Notes under the pieces: model-generated
What the model was told of the DNA's origin: nothing
Database searches by the model: none
Seen by the model: only the letters and a program-made list of their open reading frames with translations
Translations under genes and position numbers: made by a program
Assembly: GCF_029893825.1 (NCBI RefSeq)
Contig: NZ_JARXXV010000001.1
Coordinates: 372,001 to 436,000 of the forward strand
DNA: 64,000 bases
Origin: Aurantimicrobium minutum
Lineage (GTDB): Bacteria; Actinomycetota; Actinomycetes; Actinomycetales; Microbacteriaceae
Direction of reading: 5' to 3'
In this document: positions 29,397 to 39,299 of the stretch, in pieces
Position numbering within the stretch: position 1 is the stretch's first letter
Layout of the letters: every line of letters starts with the position of its first letter

Positions 29397-30779
29397 CTAG
29401 ATATCTCTTGAATTACATTCAGCTAGGAACAGCGTTTCAGCAACAATTGCATTTTTAAAAGATTCGACGTGGAGGGATTCGTTAGGGCTATGTGCTCGAG
29501 AATCCGGATCCTCAACACCAGTCACCAATACTTGTGCCCCGGGGAATGCGCTGACGAAGCTAGAAATGAATGGAATTGACCCGCCAACACCCATATTGAC
29601 GACGTCACAGTCCCAAGCCTGGGATAGAGCATTGGTTATGCTCTGTGCAGCCCAACCACGGGTATCTGTCGAAAAGGACTCGCCCAAGTTGACGTCTTCG
29701 ATAACAACGTGTGCACCAAATGGAACATGTTCTGAAATGTGCCTCTCCACTGCCGCAAAGGCTTCCTCAGCACTCTGACCTGGTGCTACGCGAACGCTGA
29801 GACGTGCAGAAACGGTTGGCAGGAGCGTATTTGAAGCGTGAGCAACATCAGGGATATCCATACCTGTGACCGTGATTGCGGGCTGACTCCATAACCGCTC
29901 AAGTACATGACCTTCACCAATGAGATCAACTCCGTCCAAAATGCCACTTTCGGTTCTCATTTGTGAGTCGAGATAGTCAGGGGTAGCAATTGTGTTTGTG
30001 AGCAGTCCTTCAACAGCCACAGAACCATTTTCAGAATAGAAACTGTTGATTAGGCGTGAAAAGGCCATAAACGCATCTGGAACTGCCCCGCCGAACATCC
30101 CTGAATGCAAGGCATGATCAAGGGTTTTGACAGTCAATTTGAACGTTGCATTGCCACGAAGGGTCGTAGTTAGTGCAGGAGTTTCCGTGTTCCAGTTGCC
30201 TGAGTCAGCCACCACGATGACATCTGCGCGCAATAACTCGTGATGATCTGTGAGGAAATTTTCGAAAGAGGGTGACCCAAATTCTTCTTCTCCTTCAACT
30301 AAGAGAACTATTCCGACGTCGACAGAGTCCACTAGTTCATGCAGTAAACGTAGAGAAGAAATATGAACCATGATTCCAGCTTTGTCATCAGCTGAGCCGC
30401 GACCATAGAGGCGACCATTTTGTTCAGTTGGTTCAAATGGAACTGTGTTCCACTCCCCTAAATCTCCTGGGGGCTGAACATCGTGATGAGCGTATAGAAG
30501 AATTGTTGGTTTTCCAGAACCAGGTTCGCGACGCGCAACAACAGCGGGTTGGCCAAAACCATCGCCGCCACTTACGCGTGAACGAAGGATGTTGATGCTG
30601 TCGAAAATCCCTGTTTCTTGAGCAAGTTGGGCAACAGCTTCTGCACTTCTGACTACTTCGTGTGAATCAAACGAAGGCCACGAAACAGAAGGTATACGAA
30701 CGAGGTCTTTCAAATCTTTCATTGATTGGTCGAAAGTTGATGAAACCTTTGTACGAACGTCAGAAATAGAAGCACTCAT
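29397..30779 (-). CDS. M20-family metallopeptidase (dipeptidase)
   Basis: Zinc-dependent dipeptidase or related amidohydrolase. 460 residues from ATG 30779 (MSASISDVRTKV); a start 11 codons earlier would overlap the divergent DUF3043 gene. Metal-site motifs: LLYAHHDVQPPGD, GRGSADDKAGI, VEGEEEFGSPSFENFL, VADSGNW, and a late His in DSRAHSPNESLHVE. The dimerisation domain lies in the middle (about 210-330). No signal peptide, so it acts in the cytoplasm. TAAGAT seven bases before the ATG could give a leaderless transcript. Confidence 0.92.
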   Translation of the reverse strand: MSASISDVRTKVSSTFDQSMKDLKDLVRIPSVSWPSFDSHEVVRSAEAVAQLAQETGIFDSINILRSRVSGGDGFGQPAVVARREPGSGKPTILLYAHHDVQPPGDLGEWNTVPFEPTEQNGRLYGRGSADDKAGIMVHISSLRLLHELVDSVDVGIVLLVEGEEEFGSPSFENFLTDHHELLRADVIVVADSGNWNTETPALTTTLRGNATFKLTVKTLDHALHSGMFGGAVPDAFMAFSRLINSFYSENGSVAVEGLLTNTIATPDYLDSQMRTESGILDGVDLIGEGHVLERLWSQPAITVTGMDIPDVAHASNTLLPTVSARLSVRVAPGQSAEEAFAAVERHISEHVPFGAHVVIEDVNLGESFSTDTRGWAAQSITNALSQAWDCDVVNMGVGGSIPFISSFVSAFPGAQVLVTGVEDPDSRAHSPNESLHVESFKNAIVAETLFLAECNSRDI

Positions 30780-30821
30780 GCCGGTAATCTTATGGTCGAA
30801 GCTTTCAAACAAAGGAACATT

Positions 30822-31388
30822 GTGGCGAAAAAGTCTGAAGAAAACATCAACCCCGCATCTGTTGATGAGGAGAGTTCATCCGGTAAAGGCCACGCAACAC
30901 CTAGTCGCAAAGAACGCGAAGCAGCTAATAAGCGTCCTCTCGTGCCCAGTGACCGCAAGGAAGCTGCACGTATGGAACGAGCTCGTGCAAATGAAGAACG
31001 TAACAAGGCTCGTATCGGCTTAGCTGCAGGTGAAGAGAAGTATCTCCCACTTCGTGACCGCGGACCACAGAAAAAATTTGCTCGCGACTTTGTAGATGCT
31101 CGCTACAACGTTGGTGAACTTATGGTTCCGTTTATGTTTTTAGTAATCATCATGACGTTTATTCCCAGCCTGCCTGTTCAGGAGAGTTCTTTCCTTGTGT
31201 TGTGGGCATTCTTCTTCATCGCACTCACTGATGTGATGATCTTGGGCGTGCAACTACGCAAGCGTATTACGGCGAAATTTGGTTCCGTAGATAAAGGTGT
31301 TCGCTGGTATGCAGGTATGCGAAGCCTTCAGATGCGCCCCCTACGTCTACCTAAGCCACAGGTTGGTCGCCGCCAGTACCCAAGCTAA
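30822..31388 (+). CDS. DUF3043 membrane protein
   Basis: 188 residues from GTG 30822 (VAKKSEEN), which has AAAGGA at 30810-30815; ATG 30792 is a longer alternative without a site. A long charged N-terminal half (ATPSRKEREAANKRPLVP, KEAARMERARANEERNKARI) is followed by two close membrane helices at about 105-150 and a basic C-terminus (RLPKPQVGRRQ). This is the DUF3043 pattern, conserved in Actinobacteria, with no known function. It ends 3 bases from the convergent pyrD. Confidence 0.87.
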   Translation: MAKKSEENINPASVDEESSSGKGHATPSRKEREAANKRPLVPSDRKEAARMERARANEERNKARIGLAAGEEKYLPLRDRGPQKKFARDFVDARYNVGELMVPFMFLVIIMTFIPSLPVQESSFLVLWAFFFIALTDVMILGVQLRKRITAKFGSVDKGVRWYAGMRSLQMRPLRLPKPQVGRRQYPS

Positions 31389-31391
31389 GTA

Positions 31392-32453
31392 TCAGCGTTT
31401 CTGAGCTAGTTTTTTCAAGCCACGATTCATTTTTACTGCCCACATCGGACCGTTATAAATGAATGCAGAGTAACCCTGAACGAGGGTTGCACCTGCATCA
31501 AGACGCTCTTGAATTTGTTCTGCGGTTTCGATGCCTCCAACAGAAATGATGCACATTTCTTGTGGCACGACAGCACGAATTTCCTTGAGTACCTCTAGCG
31601 ATCGCGCGGCTAGTGGAGCACCAGATAGACCGCCAGCACCGATGAGTTCTACCTTTTTAGAATCGCTTACGAGGCCTTCACGACTAATGGTTGTGTTGGT
31701 TGCAATGATTCCGTCGAGTTTGATATCAACCGCAAGCTTGGCGATTTCATGAATTTGTTCTGTGGTTAGATCGGGAGCAATTTTAACCAAAAGTGGGGTG
31801 TTGCCAGCAGCTTCTTTAACTTGACTCAGCAGTGGCTTGAGCTGTGAAAGTTCCTGCAGTCCCCGAAGGCCAGGAGTGTTAGGTGAACTCACGTTTACTA
31901 CGAGGTAATCTGCTAGACCTGCAAGCAATTTTGTGCTGATGAGATAGTCATCGACAGCATCTTCAACTTCGGTGATCCGTGATTTCCCGATGTTCACACC
32001 GATGACGGGACGGTGTTTGAGTTGACGAAGCTTTTTGAGCCGCGGAACTGCAGCAGCTGCTCCCCCATTGTTGAATCCCATGCGGTTGATGAGAGCACGG
32101 TCAGGAATCAGTCTGAACAGACGAGGACGAGGATTTCCGGGTTGTGAGTGTGCAGTCAGGGTGCCTACTTCAACGTGGCCAAAACCCAGCGCATACAAAC
32201 CTGAAACCATTTTGACGTCTTTGTCGAAACCAGCAGCCATACCAAAAGGTGAATCGAAGTGAAGCCCTAACGCCTGAACATGAAGCTCAGGAACTGGCTT
32301 ACTGAAAGCATGTTTGATACTTCTAATACCCGGAAAGCCAGCCATTTTGACCACAAACGCACCTAAGTGGTGAGCATCTTCAGGGTCAACAAACTTGAAG
32401 AAACCGTTGAAGATCAGGTTATAGAAAGAGTGATGTCCGTTATGTGTTGCCAC
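31392..32453 (-). CDS. pyrD: Dihydroorotate dehydrogenase (quinone)
   Basis: Class 2 enzyme of pyrimidine synthesis: oxidises dihydroorotate to orotate using FMN and passes electrons to the quinone pool. 353 residues. The N-terminal amphipathic region (FYNLIFNGFFKFVDPEDAH) for membrane contact is present. FMN barrel motifs: GFDKDVKMV, GFGHVEVGTLT, NRMGFNNGGA, catalytic Ser in NVSSPNTPGLR, and SVGGIETAEQ. Its ATG overlaps the nrdR stop by one base. It links to the respiratory chain encoded at 20887-28822. Confidence 0.96.
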   Translation of the reverse strand: MATHNGHHSFYNLIFNGFFKFVDPEDAHHLGAFVVKMAGFPGIRSIKHAFSKPVPELHVQALGLHFDSPFGMAAGFDKDVKMVSGLYALGFGHVEVGTLTAHSQPGNPRPRLFRLIPDRALINRMGFNNGGAAAAVPRLKKLRQLKHRPVIGVNIGKSRITEVEDAVDDYLISTKLLAGLADYLVVNVSSPNTPGLRGLQELSQLKPLLSQVKEAAGNTPLLVKIAPDLTTEQIHEIAKLAVDIKLDGIIATNTTISREGLVSDSKKVELIGAGGLSGAPLAARSLEVLKEIRAVVPQEMCIISVGGIETAEQIQERLDAGATLVQGYSAFIYNGPMWAVKMNRGLKKLAQKR

Positions 32454-32920
32454 TATTGGTTTGCCTGCCCACTCTGACGCTCCGAGCGAAGGGTTTGAAC
32501 TGCAGTTTCGAAATCTTCTAGGGAATCGAAAGCTTGGTAAACACTTGCAAAACGCAAGTATGCAACCTCATCGAGTTCTCGCAGCGAAGGCAAAATAGCC
32601 AAGCCGATTTCATTCGCTTCAATTTGTGAAGCACCAGTGGCTCGAATGGTTTCTTCGACTTTCTGAGCTAATACAGCAAGATCAGCATCGGTGACAGGCC
32701 GACCCTGGCATGCTTTACGAACACCGAGAACTACCTTTTCGCGGCTGAAAGATTCAACTACGCCTGATCGTTTAATGACGGAGAGTGACGCAGTTTCAAG
32801 AGTAGAGAAACGGCCATTGCACTCTGGACACTGTCGGCGTCGGCGAATAGAAAGACCATCATCACTTGTACGTGAATCAATTACACGTGAATCTGAATGG
32901 CGGCAAAAGGGGCAATACAT
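32453..32920 (-). CDS. nrdR: Transcriptional repressor NrdR
   Basis: ATP/dATP-sensing repressor of ribonucleotide reductase genes. 155 residues. The N-terminal zinc ribbon is CPFC(x)27 to CPEC with the basic [13 protein letters not shown]; an ATP-cone domain follows from about residue 45 ([20 protein letters not shown] to [13 protein letters not shown]). No nrd genes are in the window, so its targets are elsewhere. It sits 4 bases after hisD and overlaps pyrD by one base. Confidence 0.96.
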   Translation of the reverse strand: MYCPFCRHSDSRVIDSRTSDDGLSIRRRRQCPECNGRFSTLETASLSVIKRSGVVESFSREKVVLGVRKACQGRPVTDADLAVLAQKVEETIRATGASQIEANEIGLAILPSLRELDEVAYLRFASVYQAFDSLEDFETAVQTLRSERQSGQANQ

Positions 32921-32924
32921 TCGA

Positions 32925-34241
32925 CTAATTGTCCTCTGACTTGAAACGGATATCTACAGCATCACCGTGTGCGGGCAAATTCTCATCATCTGAAAGCACT
33001 CGAATTCCTTGTGAGACTTCTGCCAGAGCATCTTCACTGTATTCAATGACTTGTTGTGGCCTGAGGAATGTGTATGCACCTAGACCAGATGAGAACAACG
33101 CCTGACCTGCTGTAGGCAGGACGTGGTTCGAACCGGCAGAGTAATCTCCAAGGCTAACGGGGGTGTAATTGCCGACAAAGATGGCACCTGCATTCGTGAT
33201 TTGTGCAGTGACGTTGTGTGAATTTTCAGTGTGAATCTCTAGATGTTCAGGGCCGTATGCATTCGAGAAATCAACAGCTACTGAAATGTCATCAACGAGA
33301 ACCAGCGCAGACTGAGGTCCAGATAGGGCTGTCTGTACTCGCGTGGAATGAGTGGTTGCAGCTGCTTGGATTTTGATTTCATCGGCAACTAAACGTGAAA
33401 GAGTTTCAGAGTCGGTCACAAGCACTGCTGACGCCATCTCGTCGTGTTCGGCTTGTGAAATCAAATCTGCAGCGATGAATGACGGATTAGCTGAACCGTC
33501 GGCAATGATGAGAATCTCGGTTGGACCTGCTTCTGAATCGATTCCAACACGGCCTCTCACAAGACGTTTAGCAGCTGCCACGTAAACGTTTCCAGGACCT
33601 GTGACCACATTTACCGGAGTCAGGCCAAGATCTGCGACACCATAGGCGAAAGCACCAATGGCGCCTGCGCCACCCATGGCATAAACCTCGCTCACACCGA
33701 GAAGTCCTGCCGCAGCAAGAATCGTGGGGTGGATTCGGCCGCCGAAATCCGCTTGCGGTGGTGAAGCAAGAGCTATAGAACTAACACCGGCAACTTGTGC
33801 AGGTACCACATTCATAATCACGCTGGAGGGGTATACCGCTTTACCGCCAGGCACATATAGACCCACACGTTCGACCGGTTGCCACCGTTGAGTAATTGAT
33901 GCACCCGGGGCGATATTCGTTTTGACAGAGGCTGGCACCTGAGCTGCCGAACCAGCACGAACACGAGTGATGGCCGTTACTAGAGAAGAACGAAGTTCTG
34001 GAGACAACGCTGCCACCGCTTCGTCAATATGTGATTGTGGGACACGAATCTCATACTCAGTTACATGGTCAAGTCGCTGTGCTTGTTCACGCAAGGCTTC
34101 TGATCCTGATACTCGAACAGCCTGGATGAGTTCTTCTGCAGCTGCGCTTGCAACATCAACATCAATCTCTGTACGAGGGATGAGTGAGAGAAATTCTGTT
34201 CGATCGGGGCGTGACCCACGCAAATCTAGAGTTCGAATCAT
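32925..34241 (-). CDS. hisD: Histidinol dehydrogenase
   Basis: Last enzyme of histidine synthesis: two-step NAD-dependent oxidation of histidinol to histidine, zinc-dependent. 438 residues. Key stretches: [62 protein letters not shown], and [19 protein letters not shown]. No other his gene is near; in many Actinobacteria hisD heads a his operon, so here it is separated. It follows dnaE by 21 bases. Confidence 0.96.
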   Translation of the reverse strand: MIRTLDLRGSRPDRTEFLSLIPRTEIDVDVASAAAEELIQAVRVSGSEALREQAQRLDHVTEYEIRVPQSHIDEAVAALSPELRSSLVTAITRVRAGSAAQVPASVKTNIAPGASITQRWQPVERVGLYVPGGKAVYPSSVIMNVVPAQVAGVSSIALASPPQADFGGRIHPTILAAAGLLGVSEVYAMGGAGAIGAFAYGVADLGLTPVNVVTGPGNVYVAAAKRLVRGRVGIDSEAGPTEILIIADGSANPSFIAADLISQAEHDEMASAVLVTDSETLSRLVADEIKIQAAATTHSTRVQTALSGPQSALVLVDDISVAVDFSNAYGPEHLEIHTENSHNVTAQITNAGAIFVGNYTPVSLGDYSAGSNHVLPTAGQALFSSGLGAYTFLRPQQVIEYSEDALAEVSQGIRVLSDDENLPAHGDAVDIRFKSEDN

Positions 34242-34262
34242 TTGATATCCAGTCTATTTCTG

Positions 34263-37200
34263 CTAGCCCAGGCAGCCAGGACCAAGTAACGACTTGAGCT
34301 CACCATAAAGGTCAGAGGAGACGTTGACTCGCGCAGGAAGTTCAAAAACTCGAGCAGTAGCACCGCGAGTTAGTCGCAGACGTACTTCACTTTCACCTGG
34401 ATGACGTTTGAGCACCTCTGATAATTCGTTGATGGTTGCTGAGGTAGCACGAACTTCGGGAAGGACGAGGTTGAGTGGTCCTTGTTGGCCAACGACGGCA
34501 CCAACGTCTGGAACGAACATACTCATGGCTTGAATATTTAGGCCGTCATCGCGAACATTCACTCGACCTTTCACGGCAAGTACTTGATCGGTCTCCAACA
34601 TGGGACCAAATTCTTGATAGGTGCGCCCCAGGAGCATGATGTCCATTTCGCCGCCAAAGTCCTCGAGTTTGATAATGCCATAAGCGTTACCGGATTTCTT
34701 CGCGATTCGGCGCTGGACTTCAGTGACGAGCCCGGCGAGCACGACGATATCTCCATCCATTGTTGAATCGCTAGAAGTGAGATCGTTGATGGTGGTGGTC
34801 GCATGTTTAGCTAGCTGAAGTTCTAATCCTGCCAACGGGTGATCAGAAACATACAAACCCAACATTTCACGTTCAAACGCTAATTTGTCTCGTTTGTTGA
34901 ACTCTGGTCGATCAGGAACCTGTGTGTGTTCTTCTTCGAACTCGAACATGTCGCCGAAAAGATCAACTTGACCTAAAGCTTCATTCCTCTTCAAGCTCAC
35001 CGCAGATTCAACTGCATCTTCGTGGATTTCCACAAGCGCTCGGCGAGTATTGCCCATGGCGTCGAAGGCACCCGCCTTAATCAACGATTCGAGGGTCTTC
35101 TTATTGGCAACTTGGAGAGGTACTTTCTTGAGGAAGTCATGGAAACTTTCAAAGCGACCCTTATCGCTACGAGCTGCTTTGATGTGTTCAACAACACCAA
35201 AACCAACGTTTCTAATCGCTCCCATACCGAAGCGGATGTCTTGGCCAACGGCCGAGAAAACTCCGTCAGATTCATTAACGTCGGGAGCAAGCACGTTTAA
35301 GCCCATACGTCGACATTCAGAAAGATAGATACCGAGCTTGTCCTTCGAGTCACCAACAGAGGTAAGAAGAGCAGCCATGTATTCGGCAGGGAAATTCGCC
35401 TTCAGGTAAGCTGTCCAATAACTCAAGACACCATATCCAGCTGAATGCGCCTTGTTGAATGCGTAGTCAGCGAAGGGCATCAATGTGTCCCAGAGAATCT
35501 TAACGGCATCGGCTGAATAGCCGTTAGAAAGCATTCCTGCTTCAAAGTCAGCAAATTGCTTATCCAACTCTGACTTTTTCTTTTTACCCATTGCACGACG
35601 CAACACATCTGCCTGTCCAAGCGTGAAGCCAGCGACCTTTTGTGCAACGGCCATCACTTGTTCTTGATAGACGATCAAGCCATATGTCGTTCCCAAAATT
35701 TCAGATAGTGGTTCTTCAAGTTCAGGATGGATGGGTTCAATTTGTTGTAAACCATTTTTACGAAGTGCATAGTTGGTGTGAGAGTTCATACCCATGGGGC
35801 CTGGACGATACAACGCAATTACTGCTGAAATATCTTCGAAATTCGTGGGCTTAAGTTGTCTCAGCAATGCACGCATTGGGCCACCATCGAGCTGGAAAAC
35901 TCCGAGGGTGTCGCCACGTGAGAGCAACTCATATGTTGCTGGGTCAGAATCGAGATCAAGAGTTTCTGGTTCTACGGTTATTCCACGGTTGTTTTGAATA
36001 TTTACCAAAGCATCCTGGATAACCGTCAGGTTACGAAGACCTAAGAAGTCCATCTTGAGCAAACCAAGTGATTCACATGGTGGCTGATCAAATTGTGTGA
36101 TGATTGCGCCATCATCTTCACGCTTCATGATGGGAATAACATCCATCAAAGGCTCAGCAGACATGATGACACCTGCTGCGTGTACGCCCCATTGTCTCTT
36201 CAGGTTTTCTATGCCTTGCGCAGTAGCAAACACAGTTTGGGCATCAACATCTGACTCAAGAACACTTCGGAAGTCGGCAGCTTCTTTGTATCTTGTGGCC
36301 TGAGGGTCCATAATTTCGGTCAGAGTAATGTCTTTACCCATGATCGATGGGGGCATTGCTTTAGTGAGCTTCTCCCCTACTGAATAGGGCATTCCAAGAA
36401 CTCTTGAGGAATCCTTAAGAGCTTGTTTGGCTTTGATGGTTCCATAGGTAACAATCTGCGCAACCCGGTCACTGCCATATTTCTCAGTGACGTATCGAAT
36501 AACTTCACCACGGCGACGATCATCGAAATCAACATCCACATCGGGCATGGAAACGCGTTCTGGGTTTAAGAATCGTTCGAAAATAAGACCATGGTGGAGA
36601 GGGTCCAATTCAGTAATACCCATTGCATATGAAGCGAGAGACCCAGCAGCAGAACCACGACCTGGTCCTACACGGATACCTTGCTTTCGCGCCCACGCGA
36701 TGAAATCAGCCACAACCAAGAAATATCCAGGGAAGCCCATCTGAATAATGACATCAACTTCATATTTCGCTTGAGCTTTGTGTGCTTCTGAGATGCCTGC
36801 GGGGAATCTGCGCTCGAGACCTGCCTGAACTTCTTTGGCGAACCACGTAGCTTCTGTCTCCCCCTCAGGTACGGGGAATCTCGGCATAAGGTCACGCTTC
36901 TCAAAACTTGTCTCACAACGCTCTGCAATAAGCAGGGTGTTATCGCAAGCTTCTGGATAGTCAGCAAAAAGACGTCGCATCTCTGCAGCGGACTTTAAGT
37001 AGAACTCGTTTGATTCAAACTTGAAACGATTAGGGTCATCCAGGGTTGAACCCGATTGCACACACAACAATGCCGCATGCGCATCTGCGTCGTGCGCATG
37101 CGTGTAGTGCAGGTCGTTGGTTGCAACTAGAGGCAGTCCTAGATCTTGAGACAACTTGATCAAATCGGATACGACTCGACGCTCGATATCAAGACCGTGA

Positions 37201-37778
37201 TCCATGATTTCAACGAAGAAGTTTTCGGCCCCAAAAATATCGCGGAATTCAGCAGCCGCTTCACGTGCTTCGGCGTATTGACCGATGCGCAGACGGGTTT
37301 GAATTTCACCACCAGGACAGCCAGTTGTAGCAATCAAACCTTTGCCATAAGTATTCAACAGCTCACGGTCCATGCGCGGCTTGAAGTAATAGCCTTCGAG
37401 GGAGGCAAGCGAAGACATTTTGAATAGATTATGCATGCCTTCAGTGGAGGAAGACAGCAGTGTCATGTGGGTGTACGCACCACCACCAGACACGTCATCA
37501 TCTCCACCGTTATTCCATCGGATTCTGGTCTTATCCGTTCGGTGAGTACCTGGGGTGAGATAGGCCTCCGTACCAATAATCGGCTTGATTCCTGCATCAG
37601 TTGCTGCGTTCCAGAAATCGTAGGCACCAAACATGTTTCCGTGGTCAGTTATTGCGATAGCCGGCATGCCAGCTTCGACTGCAGCACCGATTAGCGGCTT
37701 GACACGTGCTGCACCATCGAGCATTGAGTACTCGGAATGAACGTGAAGGTGAACGAAAGAATCGTTTTCCTTGCCCAT
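34263..37778 (-). CDS. dnaE: DNA polymerase III alpha subunit
   Basis: Replicative DNA polymerase. 1171 residues from ATG 37778, with GGAGTG a few bases upstream; GTG 37784 is an alternative two codons earlier. The PHP domain (about 8-280) looks intact in its metal-binding motifs: HLHVHSEYSMLDG, TDHGNMFG, NDLHYTHAHDADAHAA. Mycobacterial DnaE1 proofreads with such a domain, so the same is plausible here. The polymerase aspartates are in PDVDVDFDDRRR. A tandem HhH region, an OB fold (about 990-1070) and a C-terminal tail region follow. Confidence 0.97.
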   Translation of the reverse strand: MGKENDSFVHLHVHSEYSMLDGAARVKPLIGAAVEAGMPAIAITDHGNMFGAYDFWNAATDAGIKPIIGTEAYLTPGTHRTDKTRIRWNNGGDDDVSGGGAYTHMTLLSSSTEGMHNLFKMSSLASLEGYYFKPRMDRELLNTYGKGLIATTGCPGGEIQTRLRIGQYAEAREAAAEFRDIFGAENFFVEIMDHGLDIERRVVSDLIKLSQDLGLPLVATNDLHYTHAHDADAHAALLCVQSGSTLDDPNRFKFESNEFYLKSAAEMRRLFADYPEACDNTLLIAERCETSFEKRDLMPRFPVPEGETEATWFAKEVQAGLERRFPAGISEAHKAQAKYEVDVIIQMGFPGYFLVVADFIAWARKQGIRVGPGRGSAAGSLASYAMGITELDPLHHGLIFERFLNPERVSMPDVDVDFDDRRRGEVIRYVTEKYGSDRVAQIVTYGTIKAKQALKDSSRVLGMPYSVGEKLTKAMPPSIMGKDITLTEIMDPQATRYKEAADFRSVLESDVDAQTVFATAQGIENLKRQWGVHAAGVIMSAEPLMDVIPIMKREDDGAIITQFDQPPCESLGLLKMDFLGLRNLTVIQDALVNIQNNRGITVEPETLDLDSDPATYELLSRGDTLGVFQLDGGPMRALLRQLKPTNFEDISAVIALYRPGPMGMNSHTNYALRKNGLQQIEPIHPELEEPLSEILGTTYGLIVYQEQVMAVAQKVAGFTLGQADVLRRAMGKKKKSELDKQFADFEAGMLSNGYSADAVKILWDTLMPFADYAFNKAHSAGYGVLSYWTAYLKANFPAEYMAALLTSVGDSKDKLGIYLSECRRMGLNVLAPDVNESDGVFSAVGQDIRFGMGAIRNVGFGVVEHIKAARSDKGRFESFHDFLKKVPLQVANKKTLESLIKAGAFDAMGNTRRALVEIHEDAVESAVSLKRNEALGQVDLFGDMFEFEEEHTQVPDRPEFNKRDKLAFEREMLGLYVSDHPLAGLELQLAKHATTTINDLTSSDSTMDGDIVVLAGLVTEVQRRIAKKSGNAYGIIKLEDFGGEMDIMLLGRTYQEFGPMLETDQVLAVKGRVNVRDDGLNIQAMSMFVPDVGAVVGQQGPLNLVLPEVRATSATINELSEVLKRHPGESEVRLRLTRGATARVFELPARVNVSSDLYGELKSLLGPGCLG

Positions 37779-37814
37779 TTTCACTCCGGTTTCGTAAGTC
37801 TCAAGACTTCAATT

Positions 37815-39299
37815 CTATGGCTTACGACGCAGCAAGATGAGCAACAATCCGATGATTCCAATAGCACCAATTGCCCATTCAATACTTCGACCAAGTGCCA
37901 TTGCTGGAGTCAGAGATGAACTCAAGGGAACTGCAGTCAACATGGCTCCTGGTTGATAAGCAGGAATGGTGTCAATTGTTGAACCTGTCGGAGAAATAAT
38001 GGCTGAAGTACCCACCGTCGAGATGTTCACAACTGACCGACCAGTTTCGATTGCGCGTAATCGTGCAATCGATAACTGTTGAAGGTTTTCTGACGTCTTT
38101 CCAAAGTCCGCATTGTTAGTTTGGGCAAGAATCACCTGTGCTCCGCTATTGATCATCTGGTACGCCTGTTGGTCATCAGTGATGTCAAAACATATTGCGA
38201 TGCCAGCTAACACTCCATTGATATCAACCACGTTCGATCTAGTTCCTGCGGAATAGTCGCGGGTTACCAGATCTACTAGTTCAGGCTGAAACGATCGCCA
38301 CAGTTCTCTATTAGGCATGTATTCAGCAAAGGGTACGGGGTGAATCTTGTCATATTGAGCGACAGCACCATCAGTCCAGACAAGTGAAGAATTGAAGTAT
38401 TCATCATCAGGAGTGGTTGTGATGGTTCCTGTGACAATGGGGGCACCAACTTTTTGTGACACGGTGGTGAGCATGAGGGCTGCTAATTCTGATTCCAGAG
38501 GATCTAAATCACTTGCGTTTTCTGGCCACACAACCATGTCAATGTTCTTGCCAGCATAAGGAAGAGTGCCTGAAACATGATCTTGAAGAATAGCTCCAGG
38601 AGCACCATGATCAAACAGTCCTGCTCTGGAATTACCTTGAACAGCTAATACATTCGTGGTGCCCTGAACCGTAATTGTGAAGGCAGGGATAACCAGCATT
38701 GTGATGAAGAACAGGATTGGCACAACCAGTAAGGGGCGGTGTCGTTCCCTCAACGCTTGGAATACCAGAGTTGCTGTAAGTGCGATGATGAAGCTCAAAC
38801 CAGCAGTTCCAACCCACGTCACATCATGTGCAATGGGGCTTTCGGATTGGGATTGTGCAAGTCGCCCCCATGAAAACCCACCATAAGGCCAGACGCTGGT
38901 GATGCTCTCCCTTAACGTCCACAACGAAGCGACAACAATGCTGACAACACCTAACCGGCCCCATCGACTTGGCCATCGAGTGGGTCCGCGGTTGAGGGCA
39001 ATGGCCATCAACATCGAACCGAGACTGAAAAAGATGGCTTGCAAAATACCCAAAGCCAACCAAGGAACTGGACCGAGGTATAGGGTCAACCAGTTAATGA
39101 GCGAAAGCCAAAAACAAGCACCGGAGACAAGTCCAACCGCCAATGAAGCCCATACTCCGCGGCCAAATAGAGACCACAAGAGCAGAAACACTCCAACAAA
39201 AGCTAATGGCCAATAGTTCGTTGACGGGAATGCGCCCTGAAGGGCAAAACCCGACAGAGCTGACATCGGCATTGCGAGCCACAGATTCAGACGTTTCAT
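37815..39299 (-). CDS. lnt: Apolipoprotein N-acyltransferase
   Basis: Transfers the third acyl chain to the N-terminal Cys of lipoproteins at the outer face of the membrane. 494 residues. About six membrane helices (residues 10-200), a nitrilase-like domain (about 215-460) and a final helix. Catalytic residues: Glu in WPENASDLDPL, Lys in YDKIHPVPFAEYMP, Cys in AGIAICFDITDD. Clients in this window include CtaC and the FKBP lipoprotein. It abuts the helicase gene, with no spacer, in the long minus-strand run. Confidence 0.93.
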   Translation of the reverse strand: MKRLNLWLAMPMSALSGFALQGAFPSTNYWPLAFVGVFLLLWSLFGRGVWASLAVGLVSGACFWLSLINWLTLYLGPVPWLALGILQAIFFSLGSMLMAIALNRGPTRWPSRWGRLGVVSIVVASLWTLRESITSVWPYGGFSWGRLAQSQSESPIAHDVTWVGTAGLSFIIALTATLVFQALRERHRPLLVVPILFFITMLVIPAFTITVQGTTNVLAVQGNSRAGLFDHGAPGAILQDHVSGTLPYAGKNIDMVVWPENASDLDPLESELAALMLTTVSQKVGAPIVTGTITTTPDDEYFNSSLVWTDGAVAQYDKIHPVPFAEYMPNRELWRSFQPELVDLVTRDYSAGTRSNVVDINGVLAGIAICFDITDDQQAYQMINSGAQVILAQTNNADFGKTSENLQQLSIARLRAIETGRSVVNISTVGTSAIISPTGSTIDTIPAYQPGAMLTAVPLSSSLTPAMALGRSIEWAIGAIGIIGLLLILLRRKP